Assembly (NCBI GenBank): GCA_016748015.1
Contig: JAAOMT010000025.1
Span: forward strand, 1-64,000
Reading direction: 5' to 3'
From: Geosiphon pyriformis
Lineage: Eukaryota; Glomeromycota; Glomeromycetes; Archaeosporales; Geosiphonaceae
DNA: 64,000 bases
Positions 53,319 through 63,907 of the stretch are shown one piece after another. The translations under genes and the position numbers were made by a program. Numbering within the stretch: position 1 is the first letter of the stretch; each line of letters begins with the position of its first letter. A model generated the notes under the pieces. That model was not told the DNA's origin and did not search any database. It saw only the letters and a program-made list of their open reading frames with translations.

Positions 53319-53438
53319 CCAGTTATATATAATAAGTTTATAAGTCGCATTTAGTTTAAATTACTTGGTTTGGTCTTATGTATTAGATAGTAATTGGACT
53401 TCACTTAATAAATACAATTAATAAAAAATAATAAAAAA
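53319..53438 (+). mobile_element. LINE L3, part 3: 3' tail
   Basis: After the CCAG duplication the L3 3' UTR resumes and matches L1 7190-7300 (CGCATTTAGTTTA, TTGGTTTGGTCTTATGTA, TTAGATAGTAATTGGACTTC), ending in an A-rich tail. Confidence 0.85.
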
Positions 53439-53506
53439 TTATTTTATTAAATATTATTAAGTAAACTTATTTATTAGCTTTTTAATAATATATAATTAAA
53501 TTTTTA

Positions 53507-55810
53507 TTAAGTTTAATAATTATTTCTTTTTTTGTTTTCTTAATTTTATAATCATAATTAGAGTAAAGAATAAAAAAGCTGTACTTAATATCTTTCTTGA
53601 GATATCTAATAAAATTTTAACCAAAGAAGCTTTCTCTGTTGTAAAAACAGCTAAACAAAACGTTTTAGAAGTCTTTTTTTTACCCAGTAATTGTAAAAAG
53701 CTGTTTTTAGTAGTTGTTGAAGCATTTTTTTTATCTTTGGCTGGTTTTTTATTAGTCAAAGTTCTTTTAAAAAAACACACTTAAGTTAGTCTTAGTGTTG
53801 CTTCTATTTCAACTAAAAGCCCAAAAGTTTTTAATAATAAACCAGTTAACAAGCTGGTTTTTCTCTTTATAGCTTTTATATTTAGTGTTACTAACACCAT
53901 TTCTTCAAAAAATATAATTAAAAAGACCAAAAATTCAAACAAGTGAGAGTAGTCACTTGTCTTTATTATTATTACACCAAACTTTTTTGTGGTTTCTAAT
54001 GAAATCTTAGATGAAATCTTTGTTGCATTATCTAACATGTCATTCAAGATGGGCCAAAATCAATTACTGGCTGTATTGCCAAATATGGTGTTTTTTAGCA
54101 GATTATTACTGGTTTTAGAAACAAAGCAATTATTTTTTATAGTATTATTTGTTCTTAAAAATTGGGCTGACTAAATAGAAATTGAATTATTTTCTTTGCT
54201 AGTTTCTGGTGCTACTACTAGTAATGTTTGGAAAACTATTTCTAGTTATTAAAAATTTGCTGGGTGAATAGCCTCTATTCTAATGCCTGGTACAACTTTT
54301 AAAATTAAGTTGATTTATATTAGAGATGTTTTTTAATCTGTACATGGTTTTTTGGATGTAAAATCTGTTTCTAAGAACAATATAAAGCTTTTCTGTATAA
54401 AGTTTGCTTTTCAAAACTCCCTAAATATTGTATTTTTGGTTAAGCTTACAAGTTCTATTTATTTTGTTTTTCTTAAAATTGCCAAGTTTTTGGTAATTTC
54501 TGAGTCTGGTTTTTTTTCTGCTGCTGTTATATTGTGTAATATAATATTAGGTGTGTTTACTGTTAATATTAAGACAGTTTTTGGTGTTTTTGGTAAAGTT
54601 CTCTGTGTTGTATTAAAACCTATTAGTGTTTGGCAATATATAATTGTTTACTTTAAAAAATTAAGTATTGCTGTATTTGTTTTTAGTCATTAATTAGTTT
54701 TGGTGAGTAAAAATAATGTTAGGATCTTTTTTTTAGTGAATCAAAGTGAAATTATTATATCTTGTAATAGGTTTAAGGCCAAGTAAATCAATCTTTTTTT
54801 TGGCTATACTGTTTTTGAAACCAGTAATATAATTTTTTAATTCAGTTATTGTACATGTTTTATTTTTTATTCTCCTGATTCTGGTTATTATTCCTAGTTT
54901 GTTCTGCTTATGTTTAAATCTTAGGTCAATTTAGATACTGCTATTATTAAAACTGGTACACTAAAGAAGTATTATATCTGATAGAAAACTCCTGGTTGTT
55001 AATGCTGTTTTAGATGTCAAAAAATGAGCCATTTAATTATAAACTATAAAATTTTTCCACTTTTTTCTTTCAAAACTTCCAAGATATTTGCTCTATATTT
55101 TGTGAATATGAAGTTTTATGTTAAGATGTTTGCTCTTTTAAGCTTTTCTGAATTCTTTTCATTAGTAACTTTTATTTTTTTTTAAGATTAAAGATAATTT
55201 TTTGATTTTGTCTTGGCTGATGTCTTTAAAATCTGATATAACCAAGTTGTTAACTTTAGTTAAGTTAATTGTTAAGCCTATTAAATTTTTGGTTATTATT
55301 TTGAACAGTTTATTAAAGATAATTTGGTTTTAAGCAATATTTTTAGTCTTAAAATTAATAAATTTATAATTTATTTGAGTTATTTTAACAAAGTTGTTGG
55401 TAAGTTAGGAAGAAAAATAATTTTACTAAAAAAAAAGTGTTATATAGAGGATGTTAACATGTTTGGTGACTTGAATTATCTAATTGGTATTAATGATAAT
55501 ATATTTTCTAGTTTGATGTTTCTTTGAACACATAACCCTAATAATGATAAGATTAATCTCTTAAAAACAACTGAGTAATAGATTGAATTAGTTTCTTATA
55601 GTATTTAATTATTTAATATAATTTAAAGAATATTAGCTTTAAGTAAGTTTACTTTTATTGTAGCAATATAATATAGTTTAAACTGGTTTAAATAGCTAAT
55701 TATATATAGAAAATGTGTGAACTATATTTAGCACTAGAATATTTAGTTTGTTTCTAATTCTTAAATAGTGATTGGACCATTCTTATTAAATCTTCATAAA
55801 AAAAATAATA
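53507..55810 (+). mobile_element. LINE-like element D1, second family, ORF1 only
   Basis: A 2.3-kb unit with one decayed ORF1-type frame and then, without any ORF2, a 3' tail that aligns with the L2 tail (24460-24586), ending in A's. A partial copy of the same 5' part follows as D2. It is either a non-autonomous derivative or an internal-deletion copy of a LINE whose ORF2 is missing. Boundaries are approximate. Confidence 0.7.
53548..55581 (+). pseudogene. D1 ORF1: RRM/CCHC protein relic
   Basis: One frame holds for about 2 kb from an ATA that aligns with ATG 55943 of D2, with stops only. The N-terminal part is basic. An RRM-like segment at about 54520-54690 reads VILCNIILGVFTVNIKTVF...VWQYIIVYF. 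A zinc knuckle near 55000-55045 reads CFRCQKMSHLIINY, with its last Cys changed to Tyr. The domain order equals that of L1 ORF1, but the sequence is a distinct family. The expected function is LINE RNA binding. Confidence 0.7.
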
Positions 55811-55916
55811 ATTATTAATTATACAATTAATAAAAAAATATAATGACTTTTTTATTTATAACTTTTTAAAAAAAAATTCTATTTTTTATTAGTAAAAATA
55901 TAAACAAAATTATTCT

Positions 55917-56247
55917 AAAAAACTTTTTGTTTCTTTAATTTTATGATCATGACCAGAGCAAAAAGTAAAAAAGCTATATCTGATATTTTTTCTAAAATAT
56001 CTAATAAAATTTCAACCAGAAAAGTTTTTTCTGTTGTAAAAACAACTAAACAAAATATTTAAGAGGTCTTTCTGTTACTTAGTAATTGTAAAAAGCTGTC
56101 TTTAATAGCTGCTAAAGCATTTTTTTTATCTTTGACTGGTTTTTTACCAGTTAAAATTCTTTCAAAAAAACACACTTGGATTAATCTCAGTATTGTTTCC
56201 ACTTCAACTAAGAGCCCAAAAGTTTTTAATAACAAACTAGTTAACAA
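55917..56247 (+). mobile_element. LINE-like element D2, 5' fragment
   Basis: A second copy of the D1 family. It aligns with D1 53515-53855 and retains the ATG that D1 lost. It is truncated at 56248 by the LTR of gypsy E; the rest should lie beyond the window. Confidence 0.75.
55943..56247 (+). pseudogene. D2 ORF1 N-terminal fragment
   Basis: It starts at ATG 55943 (MIMTRAKSKKAISDIFSKIS), with a TAA near 56058, and continues in frame (SNCKKLSLIAAKAFF, STKSPKVFNNK) up to the insertion point of E. It encodes the basic N-terminal region of the RRM/CCHC ORF1 only. Confidence 0.7.
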
Positions 56248-56370
56248 TGTTACCAGACGAAATTAGAGATATCATTTAGCATAAAACTATCTTATAATTC
56301 CTATCATTAATTAGCATATATTATCGTTCAAATTATCACTTATTACATTAGCAAAAAAAAAAAAAAAAAA
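56248..56370 (+). repeat. Start of the 5' LTR of gypsy E
   Basis: It begins TGTTAC like the other LTRs, and D2 homology ends exactly there. The rest of the LTR is in the gap. 18 consecutive A's precede the gap. Confidence 0.7.
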
Positions 56371-57329
56371 NNNNNNNNNNNNNNNNNNNNNNNNNNNNNN
56401 NNNNNNNNNNNNNNNNNNNNNNNNNNNNNNNNNNNNNNNNNNNNNNNNNNNNNNNNNNNNNNNNNNNNNNNNNNNNNNNNNNNNNNNNNNNNNNNNNNNN
56501 NNNNNNNNNNNNNNNNNNNNNNNNNNNNNNNNNNNNNNNNNNNNNNNNNNNNNNNNNNNNNNNNNNNNNNNNNNNNNNNNNNNNNNNNNNNNNNNNNNNN
56601 NNNNNNNNNNNNNNNNNNNNNNNNNNNNNNNNNNNNNNNNNNNNNNNNNNNNNNNNNNNNNNNNNNNNNNNNNNNNNNNNNNNNNNNNNNNNNNNNNNNN
56701 NNNNNNNNNNNNNNNNNNNNNNNNNNNNNNNNNNNNNNNNNNNNNNNNNNNNNNNNNNNNNNNNNNNNNNNNNNNNNNNNNNNNNNNNNNNNNNNNNNNN
56801 NNNNNNNNNNNNNNNNNNNNNNNNNNNNNNNNNNNNNNNNNNNNNNNNNNNNNNNNNNNNNNNNNNNNNNNNNNNNNNNNNNNNNNNNNNNNNNNNNNNN
56901 NNNNNNNNNNNNNNNNNNNNNNNNNNNNNNNNNNNNNNNNNNNNNNNNNNNNNNNNNNNNNNNNNNNNNNNNNNNNNNNNNNNNNNNNNNNNNNNNNNNN
57001 NNNNNNNNNNNNNNNNNNNNNNNNNNNNNNNNNNNNNNNNNNNNNNNNNNNNNNNNNNNNNNNNNNNNNNNNNNNNNNNNNNNNNNNNNNNNNNNNNNNN
57101 NNNNNNNNNNNNNNNNNNNNNNNNNNNNNNNNNNNNNNNNNNNNNNNNNNNNNNNNNNNNNNNNNNNNNNNNNNNNNNNNNNNNNNNNNNNNNNNNNNNN
57201 NNNNNNNNNNNNNNNNNNNNNNNNNNNNNNNNNNNNNNNNNNNNNNNNNNNNNNNNNNNNNNNNNNNNNNNNNNNNNNNNNNNNNNNNNNNNNNNNNNNN
57301 NNNNNNNNNNNNNNNNNNNNNNNNNNNNN
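56371..57329. other. Assembly gap (959 N)
   Basis: Unresolved bases. From context they should contain the rest of the E 5' LTR, its PBS and the N-terminal part of gag. Confidence 0.99.
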
Positions 57330-57331
57330 AT

Positions 57332-60300
57332 TTTACATCACTCAGAAGTCCTACCAGACAACAAGAACCCCTTCAAACTAGTTCCAATCTTCTTGATTTT
57401 CTAGCTGAAAATCAAAGTGAACACTTTGAGACAGCAGCAAACAAAGAAAACAACTCTGAAATAACTGAAAAAGAATCAATAGACAGTGAAAAGGAAGAAG
57501 ACAAAATGACAACATACATTGCAAAAATCTCTGAATTTAATGGAGAAGATATTGAGACCAGTCCCCAAGAATGGCTTGACCAAGTTACTAAAGCTGGAGA
57601 TGCAAATGAATGGAATGCTGCCAGAATGTTAAGAACAATTTCCTACTTTTTCAAAGGAACAGCAGGAGAATGGTTTGAAAACTTGGCTGCCTCATTCAAT
57701 GATTGGAACGCTTTCAAAGCAGCCTTCCTTGAACAGTTCACCAACAATAACACCTCCATTACTCTTCGCAATTGTTTTCGAAATATCAAACAAGAACCCT
57801 CCGAATCCATTATAACTTATATTGGGAAATTCAACAAACTTCTCAGACGAATTCGCCAACTCGAGACAAATGATTATTATTCCGATGCTCAAATCTTAGA
57901 TCAATTTATTGCTGGTCTAAAAGATAAACTAATTAAAAAGGTTTACCTACATGTGCCAGAAGATTTAAACTCTGCTATACAGCATGCGAAAAGATACGAA
58001 ATGGCCATAAAAGAGGCCAACTGCACAAAACTTATAAATTTGGCAATTGGAGAAACCAGCTCAGCAGCTGAGGAAAAAATTGACCAACTCACTAAGAAGG
58101 TTGAAAACTATTTCACCAATCAACAACAACAGCAACCCCAAAGATATCAACCACCCCAAAGACGAAATCAAAATAACTTTGCACCACTTTCCAATAACCA
58201 GCCTTAGAATTGCCATTACTGTGGAATCTCTGGCCACTGGAAAAGAAATTGCAGAAAGCTACAACGAGACCAACAAAATAGGAGTAATCAATGTTACCCT
58301 CTACCACAGCAATCTTATTATCAACTGCCACCACCAGCTTACTATCCATTAAGACTCCAATACCAAAATAACTATTATCAGCCCACCCCACAGCCAATCC
58401 CACAGCAATACCAACAACTGCTCACACAACATTATCAAGTACCTGCTCGAAAACTGCTTACACAAAATTAATTCACACCACAAAACTGATACCAAGCAAA
58501 CAACAATAGAATCAGTTCAAACAACCAATTGGTTCCCCAAAATACCACTCAACCAAGACCCAACCACTACCACACTCAATCCAGTTATTTAACAATGCCA
58601 GAAGAACAGGATTTTCACTATACTGCACTCTCAGAAGGTAGAGCTGTAGCACAACAACAAAACCCTTCCTATACTCCCACCACAATTTCACCAGCCAGAA
58701 TCGCTGAAAATGCTAACCTTTCAGATATATTCCCTTTTGAGTTCGAAGCAAATGAGTCACCATTTCTGCTTAGCAATGCAGCTGCCAATAAACAAAAAGC
58801 AATCACGGCCATGTACACTGAAACTGAAGTCGAAGGAAAAACAATTCGCTTGATTCTAGACAGTGGATCCACCAGAAGCATTATCACCTACCAGTTAATG
58901 CAACAGTTGAAAAGAAATATTGACTGACCAGCTCAAACAGTAATCGTCACTGCCAATGGCATGAAAAAGACCCCAGTAGGAGAAATTGACAATTTTTTAT
59001 TCACTCTTAATGGAATCATCATTCCAGTCAAAGTTCTTGTAATGGACGCACCCCAATACCAAGCTCTCATCGGAAATGATTGGCTTCAAAAAGCCAATGC
59101 TAATCTGAATTGGGAAACACAAGAGTTAACAATCTCTTACCAAGGACAACATGCCCGAGTACCTGCCATTTGTGGTACATTCAACAAACACTCTGAAAAA
59201 GCCCCAGCTTTTGAATTCGAACCAGAAGAGAAAAAACCCCTCATTAAAACATTCATGGCTCTTGGATCAACGTCCAACTGGGCCAATGAAACAGAACAAG
59301 AACATTTTACCCCACACTCTGAACCCGAAACCTTTGGATGGAATATATCTTACTCAAAACCCGAACCAAGGAAACAACACCCCTATATTTCCCTTAAATA
59401 TAAGGACTGCCACAAGAAACTATCATTAATGGGAGCCTGTATTTCACCTGAAAAAGAATATGAAAATCATACTTGTTATTACTGCAAGGCTTGCCACAGA
59501 AAATGATGGGGCCATCTAATAAAAAGGAGCAGAAAATGGGACAACACCCCTTGTTTGACTTGTGGAGATATGCTACTGGAAGAATGTAATTAGATTGATG
59601 TAGCCATAAGAGGAGGAGTCTACAATCAGACCTGCCAATATGCTTTATCAATTTCAGAAAAAGTAAAAAGAGGAACACCCTTTAATACAGCATACAACAG
59701 TGCTCTCAACAAACTTTATCACTACTCCCATGATGCCAAAATGATTTTTGACCTAGCAATGGCATTAATTAATGAAGCTACCAAAGAAGATGTTTGCCAA
59801 ATGAAGGAAGCAAAATACATTGAATACATCATGGAATTAGCTGGATTTGATTACGAAGACAAAGTAGAAGTCTACCACCAAATCGCAAGTCACACCTACC
59901 CAATCCAAAAAGCTCAAATTCAATGATTAGAGCAAATGAACATTAGGCTATGTGAAGAATGTATTATGCCTTGTAATGAACAGTGGTGTCCTGAATGTTA
60001 TGCTCTTAGCATTCTCTTGCCCAGTGAAAATGATGAATACAAAATTAAATTTGGAGAACTTGAAGTAACAGAAGAAATTGAGACAACACCCATCTATCTC
60101 ATCGAAAATCAGCCTGCTTTACAACTCAAATATTTCAACAACAATGGACAAGGAATAAAACCAGAAAAAGCCCACGAGATCGATGCTGGATATGATCTAA
60201 GATATCCAGGAAAAGATACTCTTACTCTCAAACCCAAATCTCTCACAAAAATCAACCTCAAAATTGCTCTCAAAATCCCACCAGGAGCAATGGTTCAAAT

Positions 60301-62392
60301 TGCTTTTCGATCATCCTTGGCAAGCAAAGGAATCAATATTAGAGGAGGAATCATCGATGTTGAATACACAGAAAACATCACAGTTATGTTACAAAATGAA
60401 ACTGATAAACCTTTCAAAATTGGATATGCTGAAAAAATTGCACAAGCTATCTATCTACCCTTAATCAACATTTCGAGTTTACAATTAGTTAATCAAAAAG
60501 AACAGTTGGGAAAAAGTGAAAAAGGAACACAAGGTTTTGGTTCAACTGGACGTTTCACAGTTTCAGTAAACATAGCTCTCAATAAACAGAAAGAATCTCA
60601 CCAGATTTTACAACTTCCACAACCAATTACCATTTCACTCTTTGAAGAACACCCTGAAATTTACATTTGTGAAAAGCCAACAACCACACAACAAATTTTT
60701 GAATCAAAAGAACAAATCTGCTTGAAACATAATATCTCGATCCCAAACATTTATATTCCAGTAGGAACAAAGAAAGTCCGAGTTACTTTTTACAATCCCA
60801 ACAATTATCTCATAGTTTTATTAAATAACTTAGAAATTGAAATTATTCACAGTAACATATTTTAACAAGAATTATCCCAAACAGTCCCCAATTTTTCTGA
60901 AATTATTGAACATTCACTACTAAAAATCAATCCAAATCCCAGCTCCGAAAACTACTATGTTGTCATGGAAAAACTATCTTGAATCAACATGGGACAACTT
61001 GAACCACAACAACAGACCCAGCTTAAAGAACTAATTGCAAAATTTGCTGATATCTTCGCTGAAAACAACAATGACTTAAGAAGAACTGATTTGGTCCAAC
61101 ACCAAATTTATACAGGAGATGCCAAACCAAGAAGACAACAAGCATATCGAGTTGCTCCAAAAAGCCACCAATTTATTCGAGAAGAAGTACAACGGATGCT
61201 TAACAATGGACTTATCCAACCATCAATGAGTTCATGGGTTTTACCAGTGGTCTTAGTTAAAAAGAAGAATGGAAAGATACGATTTTGTGTTGATTATCGA
61301 CAACTCAACAGTGTTATCATTGGGGATGCTTACTCTCTTCCACGAATTGATGACATGTTAGATGTCCTTGGAAAATCTAAATACTTTTCAACATTAGACC
61401 TAGAAAGCGGATACTAGCAAGTTGCCATGGATCCCAAGGACCGCCCCAAAACAGCATTCACAACACAAAGAGGAAACTACAAATTCAATATAATGCCCTT
61501 TGGATTATGCAATGCGCCAGCAACATTCCAAAGACTCATAGATGTTGTATATGCTGGACTCCTTTGGAAATCAGTAGTTGTCTATCTTGATGACACTGAT
61601 GTTTATTCCCCATCTTTCGGACTTCATTTAATTCACCTGCGAGAAGTTTTTCAATGATTACGTAAAGCAGGATTAAAACTAAACATTGAAAAATGCCATT
61701 TTGGAAAAACAAGTTTGGCCTTTCTTGGTCACATAGTTAGTGAAGAAGAAGTCAAACCAGATCCAGGAAAAATCAGTGCTGTTAAAAACTTCAAAGTTCC
61801 ACGAAATACTACAGAACTAAGAGGATTCATAGGATTAGCATCTTACTATCGGAAGTTTATCAAAGAATTCTCGGAAATTGCAAAACTCCTTAACCAGCTC
61901 ACCACCAAAAACATGGAATACAAATGAACTACCGAACACCAAAAAGTTTTTGAAATTCTCAAGGAAAAACTGACAACAGCCCCAATTCTTGCCTACTCGG
62001 ATTTCAGCAACCGATTTTGACTAGCTACAGATGCTTCATATACTGCCTTTGGTGCCATCTTATCACAACTAGATGACAATGGAAATGAGTGAGTAATTGC
62101 TTATGCTAGCAGAACATTAAAACCAGCTGAGAAAAACTACCCTGTCATAGAACTAGAAACAGCAGCCATAATTTGGGCCTTACACTACTTCAACCTTTAT
62201 CTTAGGCCTAAAGAATTCAATATTATCACTGATAATATTGGACTCAAATGGCTTTAGAACAAAAATGCTCAGCTGAATGCAAAACAAATCTGATGGACAG
62301 GATTTCTAGCAAATTATTGATACATAGTACATCACAAACCAGGAAAACTTCACACCAATGTTGACTGTCTCTCCAGAATGAGACAAGATTAG
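57332..62392 (+). pseudogene. Gypsy E gag-protease-dUTPase-RT-RNase H polyprotein
   Basis: An in-frame stretch of 1,687 codons, open at its 5' end into the gap, with no indel and 17 premature stops. The gag core is at 57540-57990 and CCHC at 58211-58252 (CHYC-x4-H-x4-C). The protease has DSG intact at 58859-58867. Cys-rich pairs lie at 59407-59650 and 59951-59999 (CEEC...CPEC). dUTPase spans 60170-60560, with DAGYDLRYP from 60182, RSSLASKGI from 60308, GGIIDVEY near 60345, EKIAQAIYLP near 60430 and GFGSTGR near 60533. The beta spacer is at about 60700-60860. RT (61060-61730) keeps LDL and YLDD (61583-61594). RNase H (62021-62340) keeps TDAS, ELE and TDN. It stops at TAG 62390-62392. The first visible ATG is 57506. 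Confidence 0.9.
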
Positions 62393-62441
62393 AAAACAAA
62401 AACCAACACTTAACTTAACCAACCAAAAGAGCCAACAAACA

Positions 62442-63827
62442 ATGAATTCAGAAAACTACAACAATCTTAAACAATATTTGGAAACATTAACAATCCCAAC
62501 AGATTGGTCTCCAGATAAAAAACATCAACTACAACAACAAGCCAAACAATATTTTCTACACAACAACATTATTTATCATCAAAATTTCAAAAACCCAGAC
62601 AAACTACTCACACTAATACAAGAACAGGAAAAAGAAACCATATTATACAACATGCACTCAGATCCTTTATTAGCACACTTCGGAAAAGATAGCACCACTC
62701 AAAGAACACTAGAATACTACTTTTGGCCTTGAATGAAGAAAGACATTCACGAATATGTCAAATCTTGTAATAGTTGTCAAAGAAGAGAAGAAACACACCT
62801 TACTGAACCATTAAATCCAATCAAAGTTGGACAACCCTTTGACCGAGTTGGTATCAATTTAGTCAAACCATTATCTATCACCATTCAAGGAAACCATTAT
62901 ATTACAGTAGTTGTAGACTATCTTACTAAATGACCTGAAGCCAGAGCCATTTAACAAGCAGATGCGAAATCAGTAGCAAATTTCATCTACAAAGACATTA
63001 TTTGTAGACATGGATGTCCAATTGAACTTTTATCCGACCAGAGAACACATTTTGTGAACAACCTAATACAAGAAATTTGCAAACAATTCAATGTCAAAAG
63101 ACCTCTGTCTTTGCCCTACCATCCACAAACAAACGGACTTGTGGAACATTTTAACAGAACATTGTGTGAGTCATTAGCCAAAGTTTCAACCAATTTTGAG
63201 CAAGAATGGGATATCTTTATTCCATTAGTGTTACTAGCATATAGAACACTAAAACAAGATACCACAAAACACATACTATTTGATTTAACTTATGGAAGAA
63301 CAGCAATGCTACCAATTAAGTTCACAGTAGAAACATACCCAGCACAACCAATCAATAAAAACAATTTTCAGAAAACACTTCAACGAAGAGCTTACACTCT
63401 GCTTAGCATGTTGGAAGGAAAACAACGAATAGCAGCCATCCATATTGAAAACTTCCAAGCGCGACAAAAAAAACGGCATGATGACAAATTGTCTCCAGTC
63501 ACCAATAAATTTAAAATCGGAAACAAAGTTCTCTTACACAGAACTAAAGCTGAAAAACAATGGAGTGGGAAATTTGAAAATAAATGGGATAGATCATTCT
63601 TTATCCATGAAGTTTTAGACAACGGATCATACAAATTAAGACTTGATGACAAAATTCTAGCAAAAGTTGCACATGGAGATCGTTTGAAACACTATAATTC
63701 CAAAAACAATCCTGAACTATTAATTTCACAAATTGGTATACATTCCCCTTTAATTAATTCCGAAGACATTTCCCAAAATTTAGAACCAGTAGTTGTTATT
63801 GAACAGTCTCCCAACTTAAACACTTAA
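62442..63827 (+). pseudogene. Gypsy E integrase ORF
   Basis: A separate frame, +1 relative to RNase H, starting at ATG 62442, 49 bases after the polyprotein stop. HHCC is MHSDPLLAHF (62652) with CNSC. In the DDE core the first Asp is Asn (VGINLV, codon 62856-62858), while Asp (SDQRTHF, 63036) and Glu (GLVEHFNRTL, 63144) are present. A GPY/F-like C-terminus follows (KWDRSFFIHEVLDNGSYKL). Stops are TGA 62730, TGA 62931 and TAA 62952; the rest is open to TAA 63825-63827. No chromodomain is seen. Confidence 0.88.
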
Positions 63828-63907
63828 TTTAAATTTATTATTATAGTTATTTTCTTATAATTTAGAAACAATCTCACAAAAACAAAACAAAAATAACATA
63901 AAAACCC

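Noticed and set aside
53520-54047. Two 86-88-codon minus-strand frames
   Set aside because: They lie opposite D1, whose plus-strand frame is continuous for 2 kb, matches D2 and carries RRM and zinc-knuckle motifs.
60150-60560. dUTPase region as a host dUTPase gene
   Set aside because: It is in the same uninterrupted frame as protease and RT and sits at the same position in four elements.
57332-63827. A nuclear code with TGA as Trp
   Set aside because: Several TGAs in E sit at Arg, Cys or Gln positions, TAG and TAA stops also occur, and many conserved Trp codons are TGG. Transition decay explains all of these together.
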